Source: Nocardiopsis coralli
Lineage (GTDB): Bacteria > Actinomycetota > Actinomycetes > Streptosporangiales > Streptosporangiaceae
Assembly (NCBI RefSeq): GCF_014892575.1
Contig: NZ_JADBGI010000011.1
Span: forward strand, 150,685 to 214,684
DNA length: 64,000 nucleotides
Direction of reading: 5' to 3'
How positions within the stretch are numbered: the first letter of the stretch is position 1; every line of letters begins with the position of its first letter. Made by a program: the position numbers and the translations under genes. The notes beneath the pieces were generated by a model. It ran no database searches, had not been told where the DNA came from, and was given only the letters and a program-made list of their open reading frames with translations. This document shows positions 8,851 through 18,421 of this stretch, piece after piece.

Positions 8851-8890
8851 CACGATATGTCGCGAGTGGGGTGAACTCAAGATATGTCGT
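8851..8890 (-). promoter_or_regulatory. promoter and twin PadR-like operators of the DUF4097-padR operon
   Basis: The plus strand carries CACGATATGTCGCG (8851-8864) and CAAGATATGTCGTG (8878-8891), near-identical 14-mers with starts 27 bp apart, each an imperfect palindrome around ATAT. On the coding strand a -35 TTGAGT (8880-8875), a 17-bp spacer and a -10 TATCGT (8857-8852) can be read, so one site overlaps each box. This is a repressor layout. PadR as the binder is inferred. Confidence 0.6.
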
Positions 8891-9029
8891 GGATCCTGGG
8901 GGCACGGTCCGGGGCACCTCGGGGGTGCCTCGGGGACGACCCCGAACAGGGCCGCGGACCAGGACCCCGGACACACGGAAGGGGCCCGGGCCCGCGTGCT
9001 GCGGACCCGGGCCCCTCGGCCGGTACTGC

Positions 9030-9209
9030 CTACTCGTCGTCCTCGTCTTCCAACCGGGCCAGCCAGGTGGCCAGGCGGTCGACCGGGGTCTCGAACTCGG
9101 GGTTCAGGTCGGTGAACACCCGCAGCTGCTCGGAGAGCCAGGCGAAGCTGAACTCCTCGTCACCGCGGCGGTTCTCCAGTTCCTCGATCCCACGATCCGT
9201 GTAATACAT
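9030..9209 (-). CDS. small conserved protein, DUF6104-like
   Basis: 59-residue acidic protein beginning MYYTDRGIEELENRRGDEEF and ending WLARLEDEDDE. This pattern matches the short DUF6104 proteins conserved in streptomycetes and relatives; function unknown. ATG at 9209 with GAGG 3 nt upstream; eight further codons lie upstream in frame but look non-coding. It lies downstream of the 134-bp repeat array. Confidence 0.75.
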   Translation of the reverse strand: MYYTDRGIEELENRRGDEEFSFAWLSEQLRVFTDLNPEFETPVDRLATWLARLEDEDDE

Positions 9210-9215
9210 GTACCT

Positions 9216-9667
9216 CTTTTTACGGCCTCGCAAGCTCGGCCGGGGCTGCGGGCGTCGGAAGCCGGGATGCTTCGGCCTCGTCTGCGCCTGGCGCGCGTTC
9301 CTCGCTCTCGGCTTGACTCGTCCTGCTGCGACCCGGCACGCCCTTCGCGCTTTTTACGGCGTGGCAGGCTCGGCCGGGGCTGCGGGCGGTGGAAGCCGGG
9401 ATGCTTCGGCCTCGTCTGCGCCTGGCGCGCGTTCCTCGCTCTCGGCTTGACTCGTCCTGCAGCGACCCGGCACGCCCTTCGCGCTTTTTACGGCTTGGCA
9501 GGCTCGGCCGGGGCTGCGGGCGTCGGAAGCCGGGATGCTTCGGCCTCGTCTGCGCCTGGCGCTCGTTCCTCGCTCTCGGCTTGACTCGTCCTGCAGCGAC
9601 CCGGCACGCCCTTCGCGCTTTTTACGGCTTGGCAGGCTCGGCCGGGGCTACGGGCGTCGGAAGCCCG
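9216..9667. repeat. tandem array of 134-bp repeats, three full units and one partial
   Basis: Units start at 9216, 9350, 9484 and 9618 (exact period 134), each beginning CTTTTTACGGC. The three full units differ at only a handful of positions; the fourth is cut after about 50 bp, where it runs into the kgd terminator. Each full unit contains the small inverted repeat GAAGC-N6-GCTTC. Since 134 is not a multiple of three, the reading frame shifts every unit, so the array cannot encode a repeated peptide. It fills the gap between kgd and the DUF6104-like gene. Confidence 0.92.
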
Positions 9668-9685
9668 TGCGCCCGTAGCCCCGGC
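9641..9685 (-). terminator. kgd terminator
   Basis: Perfect 16-bp inverted repeat (9641-9656 / 9670-9685, 13-nt loop) directly after the kgd stop at 9694. Its distal arm belongs to the partial fourth copy of the 134-bp repeat. Confidence 0.8.
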
Positions 9686-9693
9686 GGGAGCAC

Positions 9694-12600
9694 TTACTCG
9701 GCGGGCGGGAACACCGTGTCCACCAGGGCCCGCTGCTCGGCCTCGTGCCGCTTGGCCGAACCGGCGGCCGGCGACGAGGAGGCCGGACGCGAGATCCGGG
9801 TGAACGGACGGTCGAGCTGCTCGGAGAAGACCAGCGCGACGAAGGGCCAAGGACCCATGTTCGCCGGCTCCTCCTGCACCCACAGGACCTCGCCCGCGTT
9901 CGGGAAGGACTTGAGCTGCTCGCGGATCTCCTCGATCGGCAGCGGGTAGAGGCGCTCGGCGCGGATGATCGCCGTGTGCTTGTCCCCGCTGGCCTTCCGG
10001 GCCGCGTCCAGGTCGTAGTAGATCTTGCCCGAGCACAGCACGACGCGGCGGACCTGGTCCGGCTCGATCGAGTCGTCGCCGATCAGCGGCTCGAAGTGGC
10101 CGTCGGTGAAGTCGGCGGCGGCCGAGACGGCGGCCTTGTTGCGCAGCAGCGACTTGGGCGTGAACACCACGAGCGGGCGCTCCAGCGGCGACTTGGCCTG
10201 CCAACGCAGCAGGTGGAAGTAGCTCGCCGGGTTGCTCGGGTTGGCCACCGTCATGTTCTCCTGAGCGCACTGCTGCAGGAACCGCTCGATGCGGGCCGAC
10301 GAGTGGTCCGGGCCCTGGCCCTCGTAGCCGTGCGGCAGCAGCAGGGTCACGCTGGAGCGCTGGCCCCACTTCTGCTCACCGGCGCTGATGTACTCGTCGA
10401 TGATGGTCTGGGCGCCGTTGACGAAGTCGCCGAACTGCGCCTCCCACATGACCAGCGACTCGGGCCGGGTCAGGGAGTAGCCGTACTCGAAGCCCAGCGC
10501 CGCGTACTCGCTCAGCAGCGAGTCGTGCACGTGGAACTTCGTGGTGCCGTTGTCGAACTGCTTGAGCGGCGTGTAGGCCTCGCCGGTCTCGCGGTCCATG
10601 ATCGTGGCGTGGCGCTGGGTGAACGTACCGCGGCGGCTGTCCTGACCGATCAGGCGCACCGGGTGGTCGTCCAGCAGCAGCGAACCGAAGGCCAACAGCT
10701 CACCGGTGGCCCAGTCGATGGTGTCCTTCTCGACCATCTGGGCGCGGCGCGTGAGCTGCGGGGCCAGACGCGGGTGCGCCGTGAAGCCCTCGGGCAGGCT
10801 GACCTGCGTGTCGATGATCCGCTTGACGGTCTCGTCGCTGATCGCGGTGTCGACCTTGGTGTGGTCGAGGTGCGACTCGGTGAAGACCTCGGGACGCACG
10901 ACCGAACCGGGCTCGACCGGCTTCTTCTCGACCTCGCGGGTCTCGGTGAAGGCGCGCTCGAGCTCGTTCTGGAAGTCGCGCAGGGCCTGCTCGGCCTCTT
11001 CCATCGTGATGTCGCCGCGACCGACGAGGGCCTCGGTGTACAGCTTGCGCGTGGAGCGCTTGCTGTCGATGACGTCGTACATCAGCGGCTGGGTGAAGGC
11101 CGGGTTGTCGCCCTCGTTGTGACCGCGGCGGCGGTAGCACACCAGGTCGATCACGACGTCCTTCTTGAACGCCTGACGGTAGGCGAAGGCCAGCTCGGCG
11201 ACGCGGACCACGGCCTCGGGGTCGTCCCCGTTGACGTGGAAGATCGGCGCCTGGACCATCCGCGCCACGTCCGTGGCGTAGACGCTGGAACGGCTGTCGT
11301 TCGGCGACGTGGTGAAGCCGACCTGGTTGTTCAGGACGACGTGCACCGTGCCGCCGGTGCGGTAACCGCGCAGCTGGGACAGGTTGAGCGTCTCGGCGAC
11401 CACACCCTGGCCGGCGAAGGCCGCGTCACCGTGGATGAGCAGCGGCAGCACGGTGAAGCCGTGCGGGCCCTTGTCGAGCACGTCCTGCTTGGCGCGGACG
11501 ATGCCCTCCAGGACCGGGTTGACCGTCTCCAGGTGGGAGGGGTTGGCGGCGAGCTCGATGTCGATCTTCTCGCCGTCGTGGGTCTCGAAGACGCCCTCGG
11601 TGCCCAGGTGGTACTTGACGTCACCGGAGCCGTGCGAGCTCCGCGGGTCGAGGTTGCCCTCGAACTCCCCGAAGATCTGCCCGTAGGACTTGCCGCAGAT
11701 GTTGGCCAGCACGTTGAGGCGGCCGCGGTGGGCCATGCCGATGATGGCCTCGTCCAGACCGGCCTTGGCGGCCTTGGTGATCACGCCGTCCAGCAGCGGG
11801 ATCAGGGATTCGCCGCCCTCGAGGGAGAAGCGCTTCTGACCCACGTACTTGGTCTGCAGGAAGGTCTCGAACGCCTCGGCGTTGTTGAGCCGGTGCAGGA
11901 TGCGCAGCTGCTCGTCGCGGTCGAGCTTCTCGTGCTCACGCTCGACGTGCGACTGGATCCACTCGCGCTCCTCCGGGCTCTGGATGTGCATGTACTCGAT
12001 ACCCACCGTGCGGCAGTAGGTGTCGCGCAGCACTCCGAGCACGTCGCGGAGCTTCATGACCTGCTTGCCGCCGAAGCCCCCGGTGGGGAACTCGCGGTCG
12101 AGGTCCCACAGCGTCAGCCCGTGCTCGAGCACGTCGAGGTCGGGGTGCTTGCGCTGCTCGTGCTCCAGCGGGTTGGTGTCGGCCATGAGGTGGCCGCGCA
12201 CACGGTAGGCGTGGATCAGCTCCTGGACCCGGGTGGTCTTGTCGAGCTGGGTGGCCGGGTTGACGTGGATGTCCTGCACCCAGCGGACCGGCTCGTAGGG
12301 GATCCTCAGGGACTTGAAGATCTCGTCGTAGAAGCCGTCCTCGCCCAGCAGCAGCTGGTGGATACGGCGCAGGAACTCACCCGACTGCGCACCCTGGATG
12401 ATGCGGTGGTCGTAGGTGGAGGTCAGCGTCATGACCTTGCTGATGCCGAGCTCGCTCAGGGTGTCCTGGGACGCGCCCTGGAACTCGGCGGGGTACTCCA
12501 TGGCCCCGACGCCGAGGATGGTGCCCTGGCCGGGCATCAGGCGCGGCACGGAGTGCACGGTGCCGATGCCGCCGGGGTTGGTGAGGCTGATCGTGGTGCC

Positions 12601-13320
12601 CTGGAAGTCCGGCACGCCCAGCTTGTTGTTGCGGGCCTTGCGGACCAGGTCCTCGTAGCCGCTCCAGAAGTCCGCGAAGTCCATCTCGTCGGCGGCCTTG
12701 ATGGAGGGCACGACCAGCTGACGGGTTCCGTCGCCCTTCTGCAGGTCGATGGCCAGGCCGAAGTTGACGTGCTCGGGCTTGGCAACGCCCGGCTTGCCGT
12801 CGACCTCGACGTAGGAGTAGTTCATCTCCGGCATGGCCGCGAGGGCCTTGGTCATCGCGTAGCCGATGATGTGCGTGAAGGAGACCTTCCCGCCTCGGGC
12901 ACGCCGGAGGTGGTTGTTGATGACGATGCGGTTGTCGAACATGAGCTTGACCGGGACCGCGCGCACGCTGGTCGCGGTCGGCAGCTCGAGACTGGACTCC
13001 ATGTTGGTGGCCGTGCGCGCCGGAGCGCCGCGCAGGCGCTCGCGCTTCACGCCGTCCTCGTCGCCCGAGGAGGCAGGGGCCTTGTCCTTGGTGTCCTTCT
13101 TCGGCGCGGGGCTCTTGGCGGGGGCCTTGTTCTCGTTCTGCGTCTTCGCAGCACCCCCACTCTTCGAACCGGCCGACTCCGCGGGCTTGTAGTCCGCGAA
13201 GAAGTTCCACCAGGCCTTGTCAACGGAGTTCCGGTCGTTCAGGTACTTCTGATAAAGCTCCTCGACCAACCACTCGTTCGGGCCGAAATCTGTCAGGGGT
13301 TGAGACGCCTGAGACGACAC
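9694..13320 (-). CDS. kgd: multifunctional 2-oxoglutarate dehydrogenase/decarboxylase (fused E2-E1)
   Basis: 1208-residue fusion typical of actinobacteria. Order: a short N-terminal helix ([16 protein letters not shown], residues 12-27), a charged Lys/Ala-rich linker (about 45-100), a succinyltransferase E2 catalytic domain (about 110-345) with the active-site motif DHR at 304-306, then the thiamine-diphosphate E1 part ([49 protein letters not shown]). There is no lipoyl domain, as in Kgd/OdhA. It works in the TCA cycle and in related organisms is controlled by GarA/OdhI binding. GTG start at 13320; no strong ribosome site is visible. Single-gene transcript ending in the hairpin at 9641-9685. 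Confidence 0.95.
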   Translation of the reverse strand: MSSQASQPLTDFGPNEWLVEELYQKYLNDRNSVDKAWWNFFADYKPAESAGSKSGGAAKTQNENKAPAKSPAPKKDTKDKAPASSGDEDGVKRERLRGAPARTATNMESSLELPTATSVRAVPVKLMFDNRIVINNHLRRARGGKVSFTHIIGYAMTKALAAMPEMNYSYVEVDGKPGVAKPEHVNFGLAIDLQKGDGTRQLVVPSIKAADEMDFADFWSGYEDLVRKARNNKLGVPDFQGTTISLTNPGGIGTVHSVPRLMPGQGTILGVGAMEYPAEFQGASQDTLSELGISKVMTLTSTYDHRIIQGAQSGEFLRRIHQLLLGEDGFYDEIFKSLRIPYEPVRWVQDIHVNPATQLDKTTRVQELIHAYRVRGHLMADTNPLEHEQRKHPDLDVLEHGLTLWDLDREFPTGGFGGKQVMKLRDVLGVLRDTYCRTVGIEYMHIQSPEEREWIQSHVEREHEKLDRDEQLRILHRLNNAEAFETFLQTKYVGQKRFSLEGGESLIPLLDGVITKAAKAGLDEAIIGMAHRGRLNVLANICGKSYGQIFGEFEGNLDPRSSHGSGDVKYHLGTEGVFETHDGEKIDIELAANPSHLETVNPVLEGIVRAKQDVLDKGPHGFTVLPLLIHGDAAFAGQGVVAETLNLSQLRGYRTGGTVHVVLNNQVGFTTSPNDSRSSVYATDVARMVQAPIFHVNGDDPEAVVRVAELAFAYRQAFKKDVVIDLVCYRRRGHNEGDNPAFTQPLMYDVIDSKRSTRKLYTEALVGRGDITMEEAEQALRDFQNELERAFTETREVEKKPVEPGSVVRPEVFTESHLDHTKVDTAISDETVKRIIDTQVSLPEGFTAHPRLAPQLTRRAQMVEKDTIDWATGELLAFGSLLLDDHPVRLIGQDSRRGTFTQRHATIMDRETGEAYTPLKQFDNGTTKFHVHDSLLSEYAALGFEYGYSLTRPESLVMWEAQFGDFVNGAQTIIDEYISAGEQKWGQRSSVTLLLPHGYEGQGPDHSSARIERFLQQCAQENMTVANPSNPASYFHLLRWQAKSPLERPLVVFTPKSLLRNKAAVSAAADFTDGHFEPLIGDDSIEPDQVRRVVLCSGKIYYDLDAARKASGDKHTAIIRAERLYPLPIEEIREQLKSFPNAGEVLWVQEEPANMGPWPFVALVFSEQLDRPFTRISRPASSSPAAGSAKRHEAEQRALVDTVFPPAE

Positions 13321-13848
13321 GGCGGAGATCGCCCACTTCCGCAGCTCGCTTGTGAATGTGAATGACGACGGGTGGCTGTCTGGCCGGCCGGGCTCAGAAC
13401 GCAGGGTTGTCCCCGCACCGGCGGGGAGTCATCCGACCTGGCCAGCACTCGTCGGATACCAGGCTACTTGTACCTGCCTCCCCCACGGGAACGCGGCCGG
13501 TGGGAAAACTGGGAGATAGGCAACAATCTTTCACACGGCTATGTACGGAGTGCGAGTGCACGTGTACTCTGCGCCGATCGTTTGACCCTTTTGTCGGGTT
13601 TTTCGGATGTGCAATCGTGTGAAGACTGTGTCCGTGTTCGGCCAGTCGGGGTGTGTGGGGTTACACCGTTCTCTGTTCCGTGCACGTGCAGCAACCGTCG
13701 GTCCGGGCTGGAAGGCAGTGGCGAAACACCGGCCGTGTGCCCCGAACCCGTACGAATGTGTGTGCTCTGCCGGGTTTACCCACGCCGCGGCGGGCCACCT
13801 GCCTACGATCGCGGTACGAACACCGTAAGTGAACGGGTGGGGAGGCCC
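13321..13848. other. non-coding region upstream of kgd and the BlaI-type regulator
   Basis: About 530 bp, locally less GC-rich around 13500-13700. Plus-strand open frames run through it but lack ribosome sites and coding character. It holds a CRISPR-repeat-like hairpin (13406-13436), a 16-bp near-palindrome GAGTGCACGTGTACTC (13554-13569) and presumably two divergent promoters. Confidence 0.55.
13406..13436. other. solitary CRISPR-repeat-like hairpin
   Basis: CCCCGC-ACCG-GCGGGG (13411-13426) flanked by GTTGT and AGTCATCC, close to type I-E repeat consensus sequences of actinobacteria (GTSSTCCCCGC...GCGGGGATGNTCC). Only one copy is present and there are no cas genes, so this is not an array. 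Confidence 0.3.
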
Positions 13849-14223
13849 ATGCGCGGGCTCGGGGAACTCGAAGCAGCCATCATGGACGCGCTGTGGCGTG
13901 CGGAGGGGCCGATGTCGGTGCGCCAGGTGCGCGAGACCATGGTCTACGACCGCGACATCGCCTACACGACCGTCATGACCGTCGCCAACATCCTCTTCCA
14001 CAAGGGCCTGCTCGACCGGGAGAAGGCCGGCCGCGCCTGGCTGTACTGGACCCGGGAGACCCACGCCGAGTACACCGCCCGCGTCATGGACGAGGTGCTC
14101 AGTACCGGCCCCGACCCCGGCGCGACCCTGCGCAGTTTCGTGGAGCGCCTCAGCGACGAGGACATGGTGCGCTGCCAGCGTGTGATCGGCCAGATCCGCG
14201 ACCGCCGCGGCATCCCCGGTTGA
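13849..14223 (+). CDS. BlaI/MecI/CopY family transcriptional regulator
   Basis: 124-residue winged-helix repressor. MRGLGELEAAIMDALWRAEGPMSVRQVRE is the usual BlaI start; the recognition helix region is IAYTTVMTVANILFHKGLL, followed by the wing GRAWLYW. The C-terminal part (TARVMDEVLSTGPDP and onward) is the dimerisation helix. BlaI proteins are normally cleaved or released by a membrane sensor protease of the M56 family, but none is encoded nearby, so this is an orphan. ATG at 13849 with GGGGAGG 3 nt upstream. Confidence 0.87.
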   Translation: MRGLGELEAAIMDALWRAEGPMSVRQVRETMVYDRDIAYTTVMTVANILFHKGLLDREKAGRAWLYWTRETHAEYTARVMDEVLSTGPDPGATLRSFVERLSDEDMVRCQRVIGQIRDRRGIPG

Positions 14224-14226
14224 CTC

Positions 14227-15453
14227 TCACCCCCGCCGCCGGAGCCCGCGCACGCTCGGCACGGCCACCGCCGCCAACGTGGCCAGCAGCGTCGCCGACG
14301 CCACCAGCGCCAGCGCCCGCCCGGGGCCCGCGGCCTCCGCCACCGGACCGATCGCGATCTGGCCCACCGGCATCGCCACGAACGACCCGAGCGCGTCGTA
14401 GGAGTAGACCCGCGACAGGCGTTCCTGCGGCACGTTCTCCTGCACCGACACCTCCCAGGCCACGGTGAACTGCTCGACCGCCACCCCGCCCACGAACATC
14501 GCCGCGAACAGCAGCGGCAGCGGCGACGGACCCATGAGGGCGAAGAACGGAACCGTCTGCACCGTCACCAGCGCCGTCCCGTACAGCAGGGCCCGGTGCG
14601 GTTGCCACCGGGCCGCCAGGACCCCTCCGATCAGCAGGCCGACGCTGTTGGCCGCCATCAGCAGGCCCCACGCCGTCCGGCCGAACGTCTCGTCGGCGAT
14701 GCCCGGCCCCAGCACGGTCGTGGCCGCCGCCCACCCGGCGTTGACCACCATGAACTGGAGCACGATCACCCACACCCAGGTCCGGGCGGTGAACTCGCTC
14801 CACCCCTCCCGCAGGTCGGTGAGCACGCCCCGGGGGCCGGACGGGCGGTTGTGGTCGGGCACCCTCAGCAAGAAGAAGGCCGCGCCCGCCGCCGCGAACA
14901 TCACGGCGTCCACCGCGATGGCCCACCCCGGGCCGGCCAGACCGACCACGACCCCGCCGGCGGACATCCCCGAGAGCATGCCCCCGTGCTTGACGATCCC
15001 GATCAGCGCGTTGGCCTGCCGCAACAGGCGGTACGGGACGGTCTGCGGGGTCAGGGCGGCCGAGGCCGGCAGGTTCGCCGCGGCGGCCGCCCCGTTGACC
15101 AGGCTCAGCGCCACCATCAACGGCAAGGACGCGGTCCCCGTGAGCAGCGCGAGGGCCAGTAGACCCTGCGATCCCGCCGCGAGCGCGCACGCGCCCCGCA
15201 GCACCAGTGCACGCGGGAGGCGGTCGGCGATCACCCCTCCCAGCAGCAACAGGGACACGTTGGCGATCGAGCGAGCCCCGACCACCAGGCCGACCTGTGC
15301 CAGCGACCCGGTGACGTCCAGGACCGCGAAGGCCAGTGCCACCCCCGCCATCCCGTTGCCGAAGAGCATGAGGCCCCGACCGAGTGCGAGCGCGCGGAAC
15401 GGGCCGTACGAGAGAGGTGCGGTGATCCCCGGGCCGCCGAGAGCCTGTGCCAT
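14227..15453 (-). CDS. MFS transporter (EntS/MFS_3-like exporter)
   Basis: 408-residue membrane protein with about 12 hydrophobic helices and the MFS motif A variant GGVIADRLPRALVLRG after helix 2. A central loop (about 195-215) separates the two halves. The overall pattern resembles enterobactin-exporter-type MFS_3 proteins that export drugs or siderophores; the substrate is unknown. ATG at 15453 is chosen (GGAAGG 7 nt upstream) over a GTG two codons earlier. Convergent with the BlaI-type gene, with only 3 bp between the stops. Confidence 0.83.
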   Translation of the reverse strand: MAQALGGPGITAPLSYGPFRALALGRGLMLFGNGMAGVALAFAVLDVTGSLAQVGLVVGARSIANVSLLLLGGVIADRLPRALVLRGACALAAGSQGLLALALLTGTASLPLMVALSLVNGAAAAANLPASAALTPQTVPYRLLRQANALIGIVKHGGMLSGMSAGGVVVGLAGPGWAIAVDAVMFAAAGAAFFLLRVPDHNRPSGPRGVLTDLREGWSEFTARTWVWVIVLQFMVVNAGWAAATTVLGPGIADETFGRTAWGLLMAANSVGLLIGGVLAARWQPHRALLYGTALVTVQTVPFFALMGPSPLPLLFAAMFVGGVAVEQFTVAWEVSVQENVPQERLSRVYSYDALGSFVAMPVGQIAIGPVAEAAGPGRALALVASATLLATLAAVAVPSVRGLRRRG

Positions 15454-15539
15454 CCCCACCCCTTCCGCCGACCGGGGGCACGATGCCGTGCGGCCCCTCG
15501 CCCGTCAAAGGGTTTTCCCGCGTCCGGCGGCCCGTGCGG

Positions 15540-16619
15540 TCAGGTGAGGATCCAGCTCCGGCCCTCGGCGGCGAGCTTCTCCACGAGGGTGGCGCTGTCG
15601 TGCTCCTTGGCGAAAAGGTGCTCGGGGCGGGTGATGGGCACCGCCCACAACCAGTGCACCGGGTCGCCCTGGAAGCTCAGCCCCGACAGGTCCGGCGGGG
15701 GCGGACCCCCGGACAGCGGGGTGGGGCCGGACAGCAGCAGGACCGCGCCGGCGCCGCCCCGCATCGCGCGGTCCTCGGCGTTGTCCAGCCACTTCACCGT
15801 GTGCCCGTGCCCGAACCACGTCACCGCACGCCAGGGGAAGGCGCCGATCCACCGGAAGATCCGCGCCGCCTGGTGCGCCGGCATCGTCGTGGCCAGCGCC
15901 AGCTCCACGCGCGCGTACGCGGAGGTGTCGGCCATGTACCGGTCCAGGGTGGGCATCCTCTGGCCGCACATGCCGACCGTCGACAGGATCGTGTACGGAC
16001 GCTCGGCCGTGGCGGGCCGCTCCGAGACCCGCAACAGCGGCGGATGCCCGTCCGAGACGTCCCAGTAGTGGCCGGGGTCCCCCACCGTGCGGTTCAGGTG
16101 GCTCAGCACCGTGCGCTGCACACTCCGCCAGGCCCCCGAGGCGCGGCGCCAGTCCCAGTAGGCCTCGGCGTGCACGACCCGGGGCCACAGCTGCTCGCGT
16201 ACGGAGTCCAGCTCCCACGCGTACGGGCTCCGGCCGATCGCCTCACGCGCGTACCCGGGCAGCCCGCTGTCGGCCTCCGCCCAGCCGGGGATGACCGCGA
16301 GCAGGCCCTCCTCGTCGACCAGCGCCACCCCGTCGCCCTCCTCGAACCACACCGCGCGCAGGCACGACGGGTCGAAACGGGGACGTCCCGGAGGGTGCTT
16401 GGTGTGGGCCTCGGGCATGAGCGGCGCCCGGCCCTCGAAGAGACCGCCGGACTCGTCGACCACGGGCGCCACCTCGTGGTTGGCCAGCCACACGGGCACG
16501 CGGATGCGCCCGCGCGCGTCCAGGAGATAGGCGGCGGTGGTGTGGGAATCGCACTCCACGACGACTCTGCGGCTCTGGTAGGGGCTGACCTCGTCGAGAA
16601 GGACGTCGATCCCTGTCAC
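15540..16619 (-). CDS. suppressor-of-fused (SUFU)-like domain protein
   Basis: 359-residue cytoplasmic protein without signal or membrane segments. The C-terminal half, with TILSTVGMCGQRMPTLDR, the ELALATTMP strand, IGAFPWRAVTWFGHGHTV and VHWLWAVPIT, follows the pattern of bacterial SUFU-domain proteins, which are often found as immunity-type proteins. The N-terminal half (about 1-165) is not recognised. No toxin-like gene is next to it. The start is GTG at 16619 (GGGAGG 4 nt upstream); a GTG four codons earlier is also open. Assignment moderately sure, role unknown. Confidence 0.6.
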   Translation of the reverse strand: MTGIDVLLDEVSPYQSRRVVVECDSHTTAAYLLDARGRIRVPVWLANHEVAPVVDESGGLFEGRAPLMPEAHTKHPPGRPRFDPSCLRAVWFEEGDGVALVDEEGLLAVIPGWAEADSGLPGYAREAIGRSPYAWELDSVREQLWPRVVHAEAYWDWRRASGAWRSVQRTVLSHLNRTVGDPGHYWDVSDGHPPLLRVSERPATAERPYTILSTVGMCGQRMPTLDRYMADTSAYARVELALATTMPAHQAARIFRWIGAFPWRAVTWFGHGHTVKWLDNAEDRAMRGGAGAVLLLSGPTPLSGGPPPPDLSGLSFQGDPVHWLWAVPITRPEHLFAKEHDSATLVEKLAAEGRSWILT

Positions 16620-16748
16620 CGGCCCTCCCACGTGCCGCTCCCGTGTTGTCCGACCAACGGCGACGAAACCCCGGCGGGTGTCGTCCGCGCAGTGCGTAGA
16701 ATCGACGGTAGTGCCCTGACAGGCGGAGCCGTACTGCGGCCGCGTATA

Positions 16749-16763
16749 GGTCGTATAACGACC
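16749..16763. promoter_or_regulatory. short palindrome in the rlmN leader
   Basis: GGTCGT-ATA-ACGACC inverted repeat 60 bp upstream of the rlmN start. A -10-like TAGAAT (16697-16702) lies upstream. Operator or leader hairpin; the binder is unknown. Confidence 0.35.
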
Positions 16764-16822
16764 AGAACCGCCGCCGCTTCGCGCCGGGCCCCGACCATCG
16801 ACTCCACGTCCTACGGATTCCT

Positions 16823-17920
16823 ATGCCCGCCGAGCTCAACTTCGTCGCCCCTCGCCGTGCCAAGCCGCCCCGGCACCTGGCCGACCTCAGCCCCGACGAG
16901 CGGGCCGAGATCGTCCGTGACCTGGGAGAGAAGCCCTTCCGCGCCAAACAGCTCGCCAAGCACTACTTCGGCGGTCTCGAGTCCGACACCGAGCAGATGA
17001 CCGACCTGCCCGCGGGTTCGCGCGAGGCTCTCGGCGAGGCACTGCTGCCGACCCTGCTCACGCCGGTCCGGCACGTGACCACCGACAACGGGATGACCCG
17101 CAAGACGCTGTGGAAGGCGTTCGACGGTGTGATGTTCGAGTCGGTGCTCATGCGCTACCCCGACCGCGTCACCCTGTGCATCTCGTCGCAGGCCGGGTGC
17201 GGCATGAACTGCCCGTTCTGCGCCACCGGCCAGGCCGGGCTCACCCGCAACCTCTCCACCGGCGAGATCGTCGACCAGGTCGTCTCCAGCGCCCGCGACC
17301 TCGCCCGCGGCGACGTCGCCGGCGGCCCGGGCCGCATCAGCAACATCGTGTTCATGGGCATGGGCGAGCCCCTGGCCAACTACAAGCGTGTGCTGCAGAC
17401 CGTGCGCCGCATGACCGACCCGGTCCCCGAGGGCATGGGCATCTCGCAGCGCGGCGTGACCGTGTCCACCGTGGGCCTGGTCCCGGCCATCAACAAGCTC
17501 ATCGACGAGAAGATGCAGGTCCGCCTCGCGATCTCCCTGCACGCCCCCGACGACGAGCTGCGTGACGAGCTGGTCCCGGTCAACAACCGGTGGAAGGTCG
17601 ACGAGGTCCTCGACTCCGCCTGGCGCTACGCCGGCATGACCGGCCGCCGGGTGTCCATCGAGTACGCGCTCATCAAGGACATCAACGACCAGGCCTGGCG
17701 CGCCGACATGCTCGGAAAGCTCCTCAAGGGCCACCTGGTGCACGTCAACCTCATCCCGCTCAACCCCACACCGGGTTCGAAGTGGACGGCCTCGCGCCCC
17801 GAGGACGAGGCGGAGTTCGTGCGGCGCCTGAAGTCGCACGGGGTCTCGGTCACCATCCGCGACACCCGCGGCCAGGAGATCGACGGCGCCTGCGGACAGC
17901 TCGCCGCCGCCGAGGACTGA
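16823..17920 (+). CDS. rlmN: dual-specificity 23S rRNA / tRNA adenine-C2 methyltransferase
   Basis: 365-residue radical-SAM methyltransferase that makes m2A2503 in 23S rRNA and m2A37 in tRNAs. The 4Fe-4S cluster motif CGMNCPFC supplies C126, C130 and C133. The two catalytic cysteines of the family are present: C119 (TLCISS) and C357 (DGACGQ). The GEPLANY and [17 protein letters not shown] signatures are intact. Length is normal. ATG at 16823 with only a weak ribosome site. The DedA-like gene follows after 7 bp, suggesting cotranscription. Confidence 0.96.
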   Translation: MPAELNFVAPRRAKPPRHLADLSPDERAEIVRDLGEKPFRAKQLAKHYFGGLESDTEQMTDLPAGSREALGEALLPTLLTPVRHVTTDNGMTRKTLWKAFDGVMFESVLMRYPDRVTLCISSQAGCGMNCPFCATGQAGLTRNLSTGEIVDQVVSSARDLARGDVAGGPGRISNIVFMGMGEPLANYKRVLQTVRRMTDPVPEGMGISQRGVTVSTVGLVPAINKLIDEKMQVRLAISLHAPDDELRDELVPVNNRWKVDEVLDSAWRYAGMTGRRVSIEYALIKDINDQAWRADMLGKLLKGHLVHVNLIPLNPTPGSKWTASRPEDEAEFVRRLKSHGVSVTIRDTRGQEIDGACGQLAAAED

Positions 17921-17927
17921 TCCCGCC

Positions 17928-18401
17928 GTGATCGAGACCGGACTGGCCCTGCTCGTGGCGACGGTGTCCGGTCTGGTCCCGCTCATCAACATCGAGCTGT
18001 ACCTCGTGGGCGCCGTCGTCGCCGTGGACGACGGCGCCCTCGTCGCGATGGCGGTGGCCGCGGGTCTGGGGCAGACCCTGGGAAAACTGCCCTACTACTA
18101 CGTCGGCCGCGGGTCGCTCGAGATCCCGTGGTTCAAACGGCGGGCGCGCACCCCCGGGAAGTGGACCGCCCGGGCCGAGACCTGGCGGGCCCGCGCCGAG
18201 GCCCGCCCCGTCTGGGGCATGGGCCTGCTCGCGGTGAGCTCCCTGGTGAGCGTGCCGCCGTTCATGGTGGTGTCGGTGCTGGCCGGGGTGGTGCGGATGG
18301 GACCGGTCGCGTTCTGCACCATCACCTTCCTCACCCGCACCGCCCGGTTCCTCGTGGTGGTCCTCGCCCCGGCCTGGGCGCTGTCGGTACTGCCCGCCTG
18401 A
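17928..18401 (+). CDS. VTT/DedA-like small membrane protein
   Basis: 157-residue membrane protein with about four hydrophobic helices and the re-entrant-like sequence AAGLGQTLGKLPYYYVGRG, which matches the VTT (SNARE-associated, YqaA-like) pattern G-x3-G-x6-YxxGR. VTT proteins act in lipid scrambling or transport; the specific role is unknown. GTG at 17928, seven bases after the rlmN stop, so it is probably in the same transcript. It ends 20 bp before the convergent hydrolase. Confidence 0.72.
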   Translation: MIETGLALLVATVSGLVPLINIELYLVGAVVAVDDGALVAMAVAAGLGQTLGKLPYYYVGRGSLEIPWFKRRARTPGKWTARAETWRARAEARPVWGMGLLAVSSLVSVPPFMVVSVLAGVVRMGPVAFCTITFLTRTARFLVVVLAPAWALSVLPA

Positions 18402-18421
18402 ACGGGGCCGCCCTGCGCCCT

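Noticed and set aside
9216..9667. Coding tandem repeat at the C terminus of kgd.
   Set aside because: The kgd stop at 9694 precedes the array, and the 134-bp period breaks the frame in every unit.
9745..13365. A 1206-codon plus-strand frame opposite kgd.
   Set aside because: Antisense of a universally conserved enzyme; no ribosome site, no recognisable domain.
13372..13848. N-terminal extension of the BlaI-type regulator back to 13372.
   Set aside because: The family start MRGLGELE coincides with ATG 13849 and a GGGGAGG site; the upstream part shows no conserved pattern.
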